DNA from: Deltaproteobacteria bacterium | GTDB taxonomy: Bacteria; Desulfobacterota; Desulfobacteria; Desulfobacterales; JAFDDL01 | Assembly (NCBI GenBank): GCA_019310865.1 | Contig: JAFDDL010000033.1 | Coordinates: 1-14,476, forward strand | Direction: 5' to 3' | Length of the DNA stretch: 14,476 nucleotides | Part shown: one piece after another, positions 5,852 through 14,206 of the stretch | Position numbering within the stretch: the first letter of the stretch is position 1 | How the letters are laid out: each line of letters starts with the position of its first letter | Notes under the pieces: generated by a model | Seen by the model: only the letters and a program-made list of their open reading frames with translations | Told to the model about the DNA's origin: nothing | Database searches by the model: none | Made by a program: the position numbers and the translations under genes

Positions 5852-8572
5852 TTACATGTTGATCTTAAGGCGCACACCGAAGGTTCGGGGACGCCCGACT
5901 TGGGAGATCGGAAGCCCCACCGAGAGCGAACCCTCCGGCTCGAGGCCAACCATATCCAGATCACTTTCACTACCAGCAGCTCGATAAATGATATCTTCAT
6001 CGAGCAGGTTGTCGACAAAAAACGTCAGCTGCCAATTCTCGCGTTCGATGCCGGCACGAAAATTGACGATCTCATATGCCGGTGTGTCAGGGTCGTTCGT
6101 CTGAAGGCCCGCACGCGATTCACCCGAATAGGAATAGCTGGTGCGGACGAAACCCCATAGCGTCTCTGAAAAAAGAAAATTATATTGCACCGCGGTGTTG
6201 AACAGGAGCTCAGCGGCATTTGGAATCGATGTTCCGGACGGCACCGTTCCACCTGATAATTCAAAATCATCGTCCGTTTCCGCTTGCAGGAAAGTGGCCC
6301 CGGCGGTCCATGAAAGGCCCCTGATCGGTCTCAGATAAAACTCAAGATCGACTCCCATCGAATGTGCGTCGCCTACATTGCCGGTGGCTCCCCCTGCACC
6401 AGCGACACCTGACGCGACCTCGGCCTGCAAATCTTTCCAATCCATGTAATAGGCGGCCATATTTAGCCGGGCGCGATCCTGCCAGAAGGTTCTCTTGAGG
6501 CCGATTTCATAGTTGCTCAAGGTCTCCGGGTCAAAAAACGGCGGCGCATCGGTCAGCAGAAAAACATTTTGACCGCCGCTGCGAAATCCCTTGGAATATT
6601 GCGCATAGGTCATCAAATCGTCCGTAAATTTGTACCGAAGCAGCAGCTTGGGATTAAAGATGGTCTCGTCGCCGCTAGACGTAAACATACCTCTTGAGAT
6701 CCCAGACGCCTCAAGAAAATATCCATCCGAGGTTGTCACCGCATCACGCTCTTCTAAAAAGAAACGCCCCGCCCCCGTTAGGGTCAATTTTTCAGACAAA
6801 TTATAAGATATTTCGCCAAACCCGGCATATTGTTCGAAAGTGCCACTGGCATCCACCACTATTGACGCCGCCGGCGAACCGGCAAACCCTGGAATCGGCA
6901 GCAATCCTATTGAGGCCTCAAAATCGCGATCCGGGGCTGGTATGGCATCCCCATCCAAGAAATATCGCTGTTCCTGTTTTTTATAAAATGCACCCAAAAC
7001 CCATTGCCATGGCCCATCACCGGTAGACACCAACCGCAGCTCCTGGGAAATCGCTTCCGAGTTGACAATTATATCAAGTATCACGCCATCCGGCGTAATG
7101 TAGTTCGGCCCCGGCAACCCAAACATGGGCATCAAGAAGTCCAAGGCCCCAAAGAGAGGAACAACGGAAGCCGTGAGCGGTGAGAAGTCCATGATACCGG
7201 TTATGTCCCGGTCAAAATGGGATGTGGACGAGATCAGCTCGGCAAAGGGGAAATCATAGGCCACCGTCAGGTTCAGCCCCAAAAGTTCATCATCTGCAAA
7301 CTCCTGCGTTAATGAGTGCTTGTCTCCTTCACGCGTCGCATAATTCTCCCGGTTGGCGTCCGTGTTTGAATACAATACCATCCCATCCAAGGTCAACCGG
7401 TCCGACGGCGTTGCGCGCAGTGCCATCCGCCCGGAAATCGTCTCATCATCATTTGCATCCTTCGCACGCACGGCATCGCTGTGGGGATCCAAAATGTCAA
7501 TCCATCCTCCGTTTTCTTGGTATGAGCCGATTAAACGAATCGCCGCCTTGTCCTTTAACAATGGCACGTTCACCATGGCATTGACAGTCGAGCTGGTTGC
7601 CCCACCTTTCGTGTCTGCATAGCTAAGATCAACCCAAGCATCCACTGCGGTGGTGTCCGGCTTGTTGGAAATCAGTCGGATGGTTCCGGCCAGGGACCCT
7701 TCACCGTATAACGTGCCCTGGGGACCACGCAAAATCTCCACCCGCGCCACATCTAAATTCGCGATATCTGCAAACCATCCGGCCATCGTCAATGGTAATT
7801 CGTCCAGGTAATACCCCACGGTCGCTCCCGGTCCCCCTTGTATCCGGGACAACTCTGAGATTCCTCGTATGTTAATATCCCCCCGTCCCGCACCTTCTCT
7901 ATTGCGAAACTCAACACCCGGTAGGGACTCCACCAAGTCTCCAAAATTTCGCGCACCGATAAAATTCAGTTCATCCTCGGAAAAAGCGGTGATTGCCTGG
8001 GGAATATCTTGCATTCTTTCCGCTCGTTTGGTGGCAGTAACCACCGTGTCTTCGAGGATGTAATCGTCGTGGGATTCGCTTTCAGGTTTTTTAGTCAGTG
8101 ATTTCGAAACGTTGTCAGGTTGAGTGGCCTGGTCGGTATTGTCCGCTTGCGAAGTGGTTGGAAGCGATTCCACTTTTTTATTTGAGTCTGTGGATGCATC
8201 GACCTTGGGTTTGGAGTTTACCTCCGCTTGGCTGTGGTTTTTCCTGATGGAAATCGTGGTCTGGCTGGTCATTCTGAAGGCTAATCCGGTCCCCTTCAAC
8301 ATAATATCCAGGGCTTTTTCTGGGGAGTAATGGCCCATCACGGGCCGGGTGATGACATGGCCGATGTTTTTTAGGGAATAGAGCATGCTGTACTTGGTTT
8401 GCTCCGCGAACGAGTCCAAGGCCGCGCTAAGCTCCTGGGATGGAATATCAAATTGAACCGTTTTCCCCAAAACACTCTGGCTACTGAAAACTACTGCACA
8501 TGCCAAAATTAAGAAACCCGCCAGCCGCAAAAAGTTTCCATCTTGATGACCCTTGATCAATGATACCTGCAT
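5852..8572 (-). CDS. TonB-dependent outer-membrane receptor with N-terminal STN signalling domain (FecA-type transducer)
   Basis: This is a 906-residue receptor. A signal peptide occupies about residues 1-36, with its hydrophobic core at 15-30. An STN (secretin/TonB short) domain spans about 38-111, beginning V-Q-F-D-I-P-S-Q-E-L. A polar Ser/Thr/Lys-rich linker runs from 112 to 170. The TonB box is D-T-V-V-T-A near 175-180. The plug covers about 183-305 and contains L-R-G-P-Q-G-T-L-Y-G, and the rest is a 22-strand-type barrel. An STN domain marks receptors that signal to a FecR-like anti-sigma factor, and exactly such a pair is divergently encoded next to it. The ribosome binding site AAAGGAGG is strong and close to the ATG. 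Known ligands of the class include ferric siderophores, haem, cobalamin and glycans; the ligand here cannot be assigned. The protein ends in Met rather than the usual aromatic residue of the barrel terminus. Confidence 0.95.
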   Translation of the reverse strand: MQVSLIKGHQDGNFLRLAGFLILACAVVFSSQSVLGKTVQFDIPSQELSAALDSFAEQTKYSMLYSLKNIGHVITRPVMGHYSPEKALDIMLKGTGLAFRMTSQTTISIRKNHSQAEVNSKPKVDASTDSNKKVESLPTTSQADNTDQATQPDNVSKSLTKKPESESHDDYILEDTVVTATKRAERMQDIPQAITAFSEDELNFIGARNFGDLVESLPGVEFRNREGAGRGDINIRGISELSRIQGGPGATVGYYLDELPLTMAGWFADIANLDVARVEILRGPQGTLYGEGSLAGTIRLISNKPDTTAVDAWVDLSYADTKGGATSSTVNAMVNVPLLKDKAAIRLIGSYQENGGWIDILDPHSDAVRAKDANDDETISGRMALRATPSDRLTLDGMVLYSNTDANRENYATREGDKHSLTQEFADDELLGLNLTVAYDFPFAELISSTSHFDRDITGIMDFSPLTASVVPLFGALDFLMPMFGLPGPNYITPDGVILDIIVNSEAISQELRLVSTGDGPWQWVLGAFYKKQEQRYFLDGDAIPAPDRDFEASIGLLPIPGFAGSPAASIVVDASGTFEQYAGFGEISYNLSEKLTLTGAGRFFLEERDAVTTSDGYFLEASGISRGMFTSSGDETIFNPKLLLRYKFTDDLMTYAQYSKGFRSGGQNVFLLTDAPPFFDPETLSNYEIGLKRTFWQDRARLNMAAYYMDWKDLQAEVASGVAGAGGATGNVGDAHSMGVDLEFYLRPIRGLSWTAGATFLQAETDDDFELSGGTVPSGTSIPNAAELLFNTAVQYNFLFSETLWGFVRTSYSYSGESRAGLQTNDPDTPAYEIVNFRAGIERENWQLTFFVDNLLDEDIIYRAAGSESDLDMVGLEPEGSLSVGLPISQVGRPRTFGVRLKINM

Positions 8573-8665
8573 ACGCCCTCCTTTAACTCGATTCGTTATT
8601 AAATGTTAAAGTTGAATGCCACAAGAAAAATATTGCCCTCTTAGTTACTTAAACGAATGCACCGA

Positions 8666-8713
8666 AAAACAGGTGAATGTTTTTTTTAAATTTATTTTTT
8701 TGTCACCTGTTTT
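8666..8713. promoter_or_regulatory. 11-bp perfect inverted repeat in the receptor/sigma divergent promoter region
   Basis: AAAACAGGTGA at 8666-8676 and TCACCTGTTTT at 8703-8713 are exact complements separated by a 26-bp, almost pure A/T spacer. They lie in the 206-bp intergenic region (8573-8778) between the receptor gene and the sigma factor gene. The right arm covers the -35 position expected for the TATAAT at 8731, so the repeat could be an operator. It does not resemble a Fur box. It could equally form a long RNA hairpin if transcribed toward the receptor gene. Confidence 0.5.
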
Positions 8714-8736
8714 AGTCCCTGTTCGTTATATATAAT
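8708..8736 (+). promoter_or_regulatory. Probable promoter of the sigma/anti-sigma operon
   Basis: A perfect -10 TATAAT lies at 8731-8736, about 43 nt before the sigma factor start. The -35 position (8708-8713, TGTTTT) is poor and is covered by one arm of the inverted repeat, which suggests dependence on or blocking by a regulator. No confident promoter was found for the receptor on the opposite strand; it may use the cognate ECF sigma factor. Confidence 0.4.
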
Positions 8737-8778
8737 AGAGGGTTTTTTTATTGATCGCAGTCCGGTCGAGGTGATACG

Positions 8779-9345
8779 TTGAGATATTCCGATACAAACA
8801 TTGCGGCAAACGGTATAAAAATGGTGTTTTTTCAGGATATGAAAGTCCCCAACGTTATCGCAGCGATGTATGAGAAATATAACGACCGGTTGTATTATTT
8901 CATAGAACGCCACTTGGGCTCAAAGGACGAGGTCGAAGATGTGGCCCAGGAAGTTTACCTTCGTCTTATCCGGCACCTTGAACGTCACAACCTGACCCCC
9001 TCGTTTGCTCTGCTGAGAACCATCGCAACCAATCTGATGACGGATCGGTTTCGCAAACGACGGTTACAATCGGCTGATATGCACGTGCCGTTGGAGGAAG
9101 TTGAACTGGCGTCCCAGGATGCAACACCCGAGGAGGTGGCCTGGTCCCGAGAGGGACTCAGAATGATCAAGGACGTGTTTGACGGTTTGAACACAAAGAG
9201 TCGCGAGGCGTTTATCCTTCACCGTTTCAGCGGCCTAACATATGAACAGATTGCCAATGAGATGGGAATTTCCAGAAGTATGGTTCAACGCCACATATCC
9301 CGTGTACTGCTTGAGTTGGACAAAAAATTCGAGACGGAAAAATGA
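8779..9345 (+). CDS. RNA polymerase ECF sigma factor, FecI-type
   Basis: This 188-residue protein has the two ECF domains. Region 2 covers about residues 25-66 and includes the conserved D-V-A-Q-E-V-Y-L-R-L. Region 4 covers about 134-184 and carries the helix-turn-helix in T-Y-E-Q-I-A-N-E-M-G-I-S-R-S-M-V-Q-R-H. It should direct RNA polymerase to the divergent receptor promoter when the receptor is occupied. The chosen start is TTG at 8779, with GAGGTGAT just upstream; an ATG at 8839 (preceded by AGGA) would give a protein 20 residues shorter and closer to typical FecI length. The stop overlaps the FecR start in ATGA, so the two are translationally coupled. Most FecI-type systems respond to ferric siderophores, but related ones sense glycans or other ligands. 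Confidence 0.92.
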   Translation: MRYSDTNIAANGIKMVFFQDMKVPNVIAAMYEKYNDRLYYFIERHLGSKDEVEDVAQEVYLRLIRHLERHNLTPSFALLRTIATNLMTDRFRKRRLQSADMHVPLEEVELASQDATPEEVAWSREGLRMIKDVFDGLNTKSREAFILHRFSGLTYEQIANEMGISRSMVQRHISRVLLELDKKFETEK

Positions 9346-10469
9346 AGATTACTTATTTCCACAATAAATTGGATAAACGGTATCGCAAAGAATCCACAGA
9401 AGCCGTGGAATGGGTTCTGAAATTGAAATCAGGGGAGTTGCCACCTGAGGACCAGGCGCAATTCGATGCATGGCTATGCGAAAGCTCCAAGAACGCTGAA
9501 AAGTTCAAATTAATCAACGCATTATGGGAATCCACCGAAACATTGCGTGAGGACGCGTTCACTTCTCAAGTGATGAATCGACGCGGTGTCACGGAAAAAG
9601 AACAGCCTGCCAGAGAAAAACCGATTCAATCCCTGACAAAACAAACACGCTTCCGGTGGGCTGCTTCAGCGGCAGCCCTGCTGGTCATCATAGTGAGCGC
9701 GGTTCTGACCCAGAGCTACCTGGGCACCGAAAAGATGTATCGGACGGATACCGGCGAACAGCGATCGATTTATTTTGACGACGGGTCGTTTATCCATCTC
9801 GACTCGGAAACCCATATTGCAGCCGCCTTTGATGAAAAAATACGCCATATAGACCTGGAAAAAGGACGGGCCCTGTTTTCAGTAGCGCATGATCCGAACC
9901 GGCCCTTCGTCGTCACTGTGGGCACCATAAATGTCCGGGCCTTGGGCACCAAATTCAACGTCGATAAATTGGATGACATGAGGGTCGCCGTGGCGGTGAC
10001 CGAGGGAAAGGTGAAAGTCACCAAGGCGAAAGATGACGAGGTCCTGGGCAAAAAGATCCCATTCGCTACGATAGAGGCGCCCCAACCAAAACCGGGAAAA
10101 AGCATCGCTCAATATAATGAAAAAATGGAAAATCTCCGAGCCGAAATCATTAGTACCGGCGAAGCCATCGTAGTGGACGATCGGGAGAAGAAATACCAGG
10201 TCAAGCAGGTGAATCTAAAACAGGCCAACGCATGGCGCGAAGGAAGGCTGCACTTCTCGAAAGCGCATCTACCTGACGTGATCGGCGAGATCAACCGCTA
10301 CCTGAAAAAGAAGATCGTCATTGGCGATGAGCGCCTCAATGATGTTGAAATCAACATGAATTTCGACATCAAGCACTGCAAATATTTTCTAGACACCCTT
10401 CATGACGTCGTACCAGTGACTAAGCATACCGATTCCCACAATCGGATTGTGATCGCAAAAAGGGATTGA
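9342..10469 (+). CDS. FecR-family anti-sigma/sigma regulator
   Basis: This is a 375-residue single-pass inner-membrane protein. Residues about 20-65 form the cytoplasmic DUF4880-like anti-sigma region (E-W-V-L-K-L-K-S-G). One transmembrane helix lies at about 106-127. The periplasmic FecR domain runs from about 132 to 226, with R-S-I-Y-F-D-D-G-S and G-T-K-F-N-V-D as landmarks. A C-terminal DUF4974/STN-like domain at about 300-375 is the part expected to contact the receptor's STN domain. Compared with a standard FecR there is a charged insert at about 228-295 rich in Lys and Glu. It overlaps the sigma gene by 4 nt. Its role is to hold the sigma factor and release or activate it when the receptor binds ligand; receptor, regulator and sigma factor together form a complete cell-surface signalling system. 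Confidence 0.93.
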   Translation: MKITYFHNKLDKRYRKESTEAVEWVLKLKSGELPPEDQAQFDAWLCESSKNAEKFKLINALWESTETLREDAFTSQVMNRRGVTEKEQPAREKPIQSLTKQTRFRWAASAAALLVIIVSAVLTQSYLGTEKMYRTDTGEQRSIYFDDGSFIHLDSETHIAAAFDEKIRHIDLEKGRALFSVAHDPNRPFVVTVGTINVRALGTKFNVDKLDDMRVAVAVTEGKVKVTKAKDDEVLGKKIPFATIEAPQPKPGKSIAQYNEKMENLRAEIISTGEAIVVDDREKKYQVKQVNLKQANAWREGRLHFSKAHLPDVIGEINRYLKKKIVIGDERLNDVEINMNFDIKHCKYFLDTLHDVVPVTKHTDSHNRIVIAKRD

Positions 10470-10538
10470 AATCAGATATTGTTGGTCACAATCGTGGGCC
10501 AGCTGCTCGTTACATCTTGAGCGATGGATCAGCGATAG

Positions 10539-11759
10539 TCACTTTTCGAAATAGACTATCTCATGATTTTGCGGACTTGGACCAGGTAAATGTCCCACTA
10601 TATGGTTTGATATTTCGCTTTTCTCTCCGTCTTTAATCACCAACCTGGGAATTAAAAATAATTCTCCAGGCACCTGATTTCCTGCCCGGCCGTCCTGGAA
10701 AAGAAAGTCGCCCTTCTTCATTTCAATAATAGTTATATCGGCGGGGCTTCCAACCTTCAGATTACCGCATTCACTTTCCGCCGAAAGCATTTTCGCTGAG
10801 TTGCTTGTGGCCATGGCAATCGTCGATTCAAGAGAAACACCCAATGCAACGAACTTGCTCATGATGGCAGCCACATTGTAAAAATGAGGTTGCGCTGTAT
10901 CCAGTTTCACCACATCCGTTCCCAGGGCATGCGGCAAAATACCCCCTTGGATGGCCTTTCCAGCAACCTTGAAGCTGAAATGGCCCTTTCCCGGGGCGGC
11001 ATCCAGCAAAACACCGCGAGATAAGGCATCTTCAAGGCCAGGAACCGGGATTCCACCCGGTAAAAACACACCACCGGGGTTATCGGTAAAGGCATGGGTT
11101 AGGATATCTCCTTTTTCGAGCAATCCCAACAGGCTTGCAATAAAATCATCAATTGTCCGCTTGGAAAGCGTTTCATTGCGATCCATCCCCAAGTGCACCA
11201 TCAAGGGCACACCAGCTCGGTCAGCTATTTTTTTTGCCTTTTCCGGAACGCTCGCCTGGTTGGCATGAATCAGCTCTCCAACCGCCCGGATCTTAATACC
11301 GCGTATGACATCACGATTGGATTCAATGATGTCTATAATCTTGTCTTCCTGTAGAACTTCGTAGCCAATTTCAGGCAAAATCGCCTCTCCGAAAGGCGCC
11401 ATATGGACAAACGAATAGACACGCGTTTTCGCGCGGGGCCAAATGTACTTACGAAACATGTGAAAATTTAACCAGCCACAGCTCCCGGCATCATTAACGG
11501 TGGTCACACCGGTGGTTATCCCCGCCTCATCCGGATCGACCGATAACGGTATCACGTCCGGGGCAACATGGGCGTGAAGATCGATCAAACCCGGTGTTAC
11601 CAACATCCCTTTGGCATCAATGATCTCCCCGGTGTCAGCAGGCAATTGTTTGCCGATTTTCTCAATACATCCGTTGCTGACAGCGACATCCCTTATACCA
11701 TCAATCCCCTGCGCAGGGTCCACGACTCTGCCGCCTGTAATGATCATGTCTGTTTTCAT
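10539..11759 (-). CDS. Amidohydrolase/deacetylase family metallohydrolase (COG3964, dihydroorotase-like)
   Basis: This 406-residue enzyme belongs to the amidohydrolase superfamily. Metal-site residues are visible in order: H62-A-H64 after strand 1, Lys156 (probable carboxylated bridge) in I-K-I-R-A, His189 in M-V-H-L-G, His222 in L-T-H-A-F, and catalytic Asp282 in L-G-T-D. G-V-T-T-V-N-D-A-G-S near residue 85 is typical of the COG3964 deacetylase branch. Characterised members remove acetyl groups from N-acetyl D-amino acids or acetyl-(R)-mandelate; dihydroorotase activity is unlikely. It is the last gene of the three-gene operon. The ATG at 11759 is preceded by GGGG; a GTG at 11768 would add three residues and sits 6 nt after the previous stop. 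No signal peptide is seen, so it is probably cytoplasmic. The exact substrate is unknown. Confidence 0.9.
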   Translation of the reverse strand: MKTDMIITGGRVVDPAQGIDGIRDVAVSNGCIEKIGKQLPADTGEIIDAKGMLVTPGLIDLHAHVAPDVIPLSVDPDEAGITTGVTTVNDAGSCGWLNFHMFRKYIWPRAKTRVYSFVHMAPFGEAILPEIGYEVLQEDKIIDIIESNRDVIRGIKIRAVGELIHANQASVPEKAKKIADRAGVPLMVHLGMDRNETLSKRTIDDFIASLLGLLEKGDILTHAFTDNPGGVFLPGGIPVPGLEDALSRGVLLDAAPGKGHFSFKVAGKAIQGGILPHALGTDVVKLDTAQPHFYNVAAIMSKFVALGVSLESTIAMATSNSAKMLSAESECGNLKVGSPADITIIEMKKGDFLFQDGRAGNQVPGELFLIPRLVIKDGEKSEISNHIVGHLPGPSPQNHEIVYFEK

Positions 11760-11774
11760 TTTCCCCACGCTACT

Positions 11775-12971
11775 CTATTGATACGGTTTCGGGGCTGGAT
11801 CAAGCCACTCAACCAGTTTATCTTTCAAACGCCACGCCATAAAAAAATTACCGGCCGGTGTATGGTGCCCATTATAAAATGGCGTTAAAAACGAATCAAT
11901 ATCCACTTTAAATCGTTTATATTCTTCGCGAAAAATGTCTCTCATATCAATAACCGGGTAAGGCTTGTTTTTCAGCCAATCCACAAAACTTTGATCAAAT
12001 CGTGGTTTATTATGCAGCTCGCGAGCGATATTATCCTTTCGGAAAGAAAGAATAATCATGAATTTTTTTCCACTTTCCTTAATAAAATTTTCCGTCCACG
12101 AAACGATGTTCTTGGATGCAAATAAGGCCGCTTCCGTATGGATTTTTTTTATTTGTAAGGCAATTTCCGTGTTTGTAATTGTTTCCTCTGGTATACCAAA
12201 ACTAACCGGCACGGGATTATTTAATTCCATTGAGCCTTTACTCGCCCCTCTTCCGGCCATGACCAACTGAAGAATGGGATCGTTTTCGAACGCAGCCCAA
12301 AGAAAATCCTTATCGCGAAGTTTAAAAACATCTTCCCGCGTCTTTAGTAAATTTTCCATTTGCTCACATCGGTTGTTTTTTACGTCCACGCGCAAATGCG
12401 GCAGCGTAAATCCACAATCTGATCCTTGTCCAAACCGAATGGATCGCCAAGCATCCAAACTTCGATAATGATCATCATCCCAAATGTTTAATATAATGTA
12501 CTTCGCACCCTTTTGTTTCTCTACTTTAAGCATTCGGCGATAGGCCTGATAAACACTGTACCCACCCACACCATAATTGCGAATCGGTTCCTGCAGATGT
12601 GCGGCCAGATATTCTTCCCAGGTTTCCCCATCATTGACTTGATCGCAATGCGTAAAACTGTTTCCATAGGCGTGAATGCGACACAGCTTGTCTGGAAAAT
12701 TAACCACCTTTCTGGCCCCATCGGACTCATAATGATAAAAGGTTTTTGAATGGTCCACACCATCCGGTGTCATGGCATCACAATGAATCCAACCCAGTTC
12801 GGCGTCATATGTCCATCCATTGGCGTGTTTCATGCTTTCTTCAGGCGTCATACGGCGTGTGAACTGAATGGTCCTTTCCCGAGTGGGCAGAATGGATTGT
12901 AAATACGCGTTTGCGCTATCCGGATTGAAAGCGCCAAACTCTTTTTGATCATTCCCTGATTTTTGTGACAT
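11775..12971 (-). CDS. SGNH/GDSL-type hydrolase-like protein
   Basis: This 398-residue protein has an SGNH-like core from about residue 95. Block I is Y-G-N-S-F-T with Ser105, block II is N-Y-G-V-G-G-Y-S (Gly near 136), block III is I-L-N-I-W-D-D-D-H (Asn162), and the C-terminal block is N-G-H-H-T-P-A-G at 367-374 with His370 as likely base. In the usual D-x-x-H block the Asp is Asn here (Asn367), so the triad is altered and His would act with Ser alone or with another acid. A family-specific N-terminal extension of about 95 residues precedes the core, and a helical insert lies at about 200-300. No signal peptide is seen. Its ribosome binding site is weak and it starts 15 nt after the C45 gene. 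It probably removes an ester-linked acyl group; acyltransferase or non-catalytic roles are possible. Confidence 0.78.
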   Translation of the reverse strand: MSQKSGNDQKEFGAFNPDSANAYLQSILPTRERTIQFTRRMTPEESMKHANGWTYDAELGWIHCDAMTPDGVDHSKTFYHYESDGARKVVNFPDKLCRIHAYGNSFTHCDQVNDGETWEEYLAAHLQEPIRNYGVGGYSVYQAYRRMLKVEKQKGAKYIILNIWDDDHYRSLDAWRSIRFGQGSDCGFTLPHLRVDVKNNRCEQMENLLKTREDVFKLRDKDFLWAAFENDPILQLVMAGRGASKGSMELNNPVPVSFGIPEETITNTEIALQIKKIHTEAALFASKNIVSWTENFIKESGKKFMIILSFRKDNIARELHNKPRFDQSFVDWLKNKPYPVIDMRDIFREEYKRFKVDIDSFLTPFYNGHHTPAGNFFMAWRLKDKLVEWLDPAPKPYQ

Positions 12972-12986
12972 CTTATCATTGCCCCA

Positions 12987-14123
12987 TTAAAAGTGGTAAG
13001 TTTTAAATGGTGTTGTACAAGGCGGCCCCGGGGCGATGTGAAACACCGGAGAGCTGCTCAGTTCCATAATCATACAACCTAATGTGATGACATCCTGGGT
13101 TCTCGAATCGTCCGGATGGCGACAAACCGGGCCTTCGTGGGAACTGAAAGCGGCTTTCATGTCATCGATGGTCGGTTGCATGGCCGGATCGTTTAATCGC
13201 TTGTCCAGCTCCTCGAAACGCGGGATGGTACTGCCGGCGAATGCGGGCATCAGCTTGTCTGAATTTTCTGTTACTCCCATGGCCTTTCTGTAAATTCCCT
13301 GGTCATCGTTTACAAGGGGATGGTTGGTATGTACAAGTCGGTCCGTGATGTCAGTCGGTTTGTATTCCACTACCTTGTTCGCTGACGCCTCCAGGTTGAT
13401 GGCCCGGCTGCCAGGTTCGGCAATAACATAATTCTGGCCCGAAGCGTGAGAAATAGCGTGTATAAATTCCAGGCCTTTTTCAAGAATGGGTTGCTCCAGA
13501 AATCCCCGCACCACAAAATCCTCCGGTAAACCCTTTTTGCTGTAATCTAGCTGACTCAAGGTATTGCAGCAAATCGATACCCCATTGCTGTTCATGCCGC
13601 AGAGGTTTATTTTGCCCGGCACGGCAAGGTTGAAGATTTCCACGGGCAGGTCCGGTCCCTTGTGGTGGAATAGTGTCTGGTGGCCGTCGTACCAGACCGG
13701 TGTATCCATGTTCTGGCCGATCATGGTTGGATGCCTATCGGTGGCATTCAAGCCAATGGATGAACATCCCCGCCCGCTCGTCATGGCCATCTTTTTCTCG
13801 CGACGGTACCAGGGCTCTTCATCGCTCAACTGGCGGGCGAGTACATAGCGGAAATCGATGCCGGCGCCTTCGGCGATCCCCCTCACCTCTTCCAGCAGGC
13901 CGGGCGTCCACCGTTTAATGGCGGGAATGAAATTGGTTTCAGAAAGCAGCTGGGCCAGATATGTTTCCATATCCAGACCGGTGTCGCTGTGCATATTTTG
14001 TTCCCAGCGGTCCCGGTGCTCGCGTATCATATCCTTCAGGGTTTCACCGTGCGCGCGACCTCGCTCACGGGGCGACTTACCTTCCAGAACGATAATCGGC
14101 AACCCTCTATTTCTTTCGGACAT
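12987..14123 (-). CDS. C45 family autoproteolytic acyltransferase/amidohydrolase (isopenicillin N acyltransferase-like)
   Basis: This 378-residue protein is an Ntn hydrolase. The self-cleavage site is G-R-G-C-S-S-I-G, cutting before Cys120, which would become the N-terminal nucleophile; the alpha chain would be about 119 residues and the beta chain about 259. Other family landmarks are R-G-R-A-H-G-E near 21-27, G-Q-N-M-D-T at 136-141 after the nucleophile, and G-M-N-S-N-G-V-S in the middle. Family members cleave or exchange linear amide bonds: penicillin side chains, N-acyl amino acids or peptide-like amides. The ATG at 14123 is chosen for its AGAGAGG site; a GTG at 14183 would add 20 polar residues and is less likely. 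It is the first gene of the operon with the SGNH and COG3964 genes. No signal peptide is seen. Confidence 0.9.
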   Translation of the reverse strand: MSERNRGLPIIVLEGKSPRERGRAHGETLKDMIREHRDRWEQNMHSDTGLDMETYLAQLLSETNFIPAIKRWTPGLLEEVRGIAEGAGIDFRYVLARQLSDEEPWYRREKKMAMTSGRGCSSIGLNATDRHPTMIGQNMDTPVWYDGHQTLFHHKGPDLPVEIFNLAVPGKINLCGMNSNGVSICCNTLSQLDYSKKGLPEDFVVRGFLEQPILEKGLEFIHAISHASGQNYVIAEPGSRAINLEASANKVVEYKPTDITDRLVHTNHPLVNDDQGIYRKAMGVTENSDKLMPAFAGSTIPRFEELDKRLNDPAMQPTIDDMKAAFSSHEGPVCRHPDDSRTQDVITLGCMIMELSSSPVFHIAPGPPCTTPFKTYHF

Positions 14124-14206
14124 ACGGTACCTCTCTTTTTCGTTATAATGTAACTTATTTTCGGCGTCTTCGCTTTCCTTCACAGCCCCTTAGATGCACA
14201 ACACGT

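Noticed and set aside
8573..8778. Fur box controlling the receptor and sigma factor
   Set aside because: I looked for a GATAATGATAATCATTATC-like site and found none; the A/T runs alone are not sufficient.
10534..10560. GATAGTC/GACTATC stem between the convergent FecR and amidohydrolase genes as a bidirectional terminator
   Set aside because: The 7-bp stem has a 13-nt loop, lies mostly inside the amidohydrolase coding end and has no T-tract; it may be chance.
14124..14183. GTG-initiated extension of the C45 protein by 20 residues
   Set aside because: The added residues are polar with no family match, and AGAGAGG directly precedes the ATG at 14123.
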